Source of the DNA: Amoebophrya sp. AT5.2
Taxonomy: Eukaryota; Sar; Dinophyceae; Syndiniales; Amoebophryaceae
DNA: 15,598 bases
Assembly: GCA_005223375.1 (NCBI GenBank)
Contig: RXOD01005155.1
Coordinates: 1-15,598, forward strand
Direction: 5' to 3'
The stretch's first letter is position 1. The number at the start of each line of letters is the position of its first letter. Under the pieces are notes generated by a model. The model ran no database searches, had not been told where the DNA came from, and saw nothing but the letters and a program-made list of their open reading frames with translations. Positions 15,562 through 15,598 of the stretch are shown piece after piece. The position numbers and the translations under genes were made by a program.

Positions 15562-15598
15562 GGGTCAAAAGTTCGACCCGCTCGACGGTTGCCAACAC

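Larger units (their letters stand above)
14584..15598. other. Gene-free right end with two short repeat arrays
   Basis: No gene is supported in about 1 kb. Open frames on both strands are short, and the longest overlap the repeats. The stretch holds a 33-bp-period duplication (14803-14865) and a degenerate array (15436-15561). The leader of the 410-aa gene should lie in its first few hundred bases. Confidence 0.5.

Noticed and set aside
1..15598. tRNA or rRNA genes
   Set aside because: I looked for T-loop-like GGTTCGA motifs with matching stems and for conserved rRNA blocks by eye and found none. A covariance search would be more sensitive.

Overview
This is a nuclear window from a eukaryote, most likely a unicellular protist. 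The clearest evidence is two conserved genes that only read correctly once GT-AG introns are removed. One is 40S ribosomal protein uS8/RPS15A (8165-9401). The other is a two-RRM nucleolar protein of the RBM34/Nop12 type (9967-12294). Every gene I can support lies on the minus strand. Coding exons look rich in G/C at third positions, and introns and spacers are hairpin-rich. Co-oriented genes, introner-like introns, and helical-repeat proteins resembling those of alveolate mitochondria fit a dinoflagellate-lineage alveolate (an Amoebophrya-like syndinian is my best guess). The organism assignment is inference.

Layout, left to right. 1-416: repeats and a 23-bp hairpin, plus the start of an intron. 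417-1905: an unrecognised gene with three exon candidates, running off the left edge. 1906-2486: spacer. 2487-4508: an intronless gene for a 673-aa helix-rich protein of unknown function. 4833-7588: exon candidates of a possible mitochondrial helical-repeat protein, interrupted by duplicated and inverted exon copies, an introner-like intron and a 370-bp element with terminal inverted repeats. 7589-8164: spacer. 8165-9401: RPS15A, with an 844-nt intron full of decayed copies of its own second exon. 9402-9966: spacer. 9967-12294: RBM34-like gene, with a 348-nt intron carrying a 32-bp hairpin. 12295-13090: spacer with an orphan exon candidate and a three-unit repeat. 13091-14583: an unrecognised two-exon gene (410 aa predicted). 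14584-15598: no gene I can support, two short repeat arrays.

The most notable thing is how the introns and repeats are built. Near-perfect inverted repeats with loops of 0 to 12 bases recur through the window, in introns and also in frame inside exons. Two of them are fold-back copies of the neighbouring exon. At 5192-6007 the same gene segment is present once with a 299-nt intron and twice without it. The intron is bounded by a 7-bp direct repeat (AGAAGGT) that supplies both splice sites, and its ends are inverted repeats. That is the signature of a transposon-like introner with its empty site kept alongside. Several other introns start with GTAC after AG and end before an exon that starts with GT.

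Functionally, RPS15A and the RBM34-like protein both belong to ribosome production. The others are unassigned, though two may be organellar RNA or ribosome factors.
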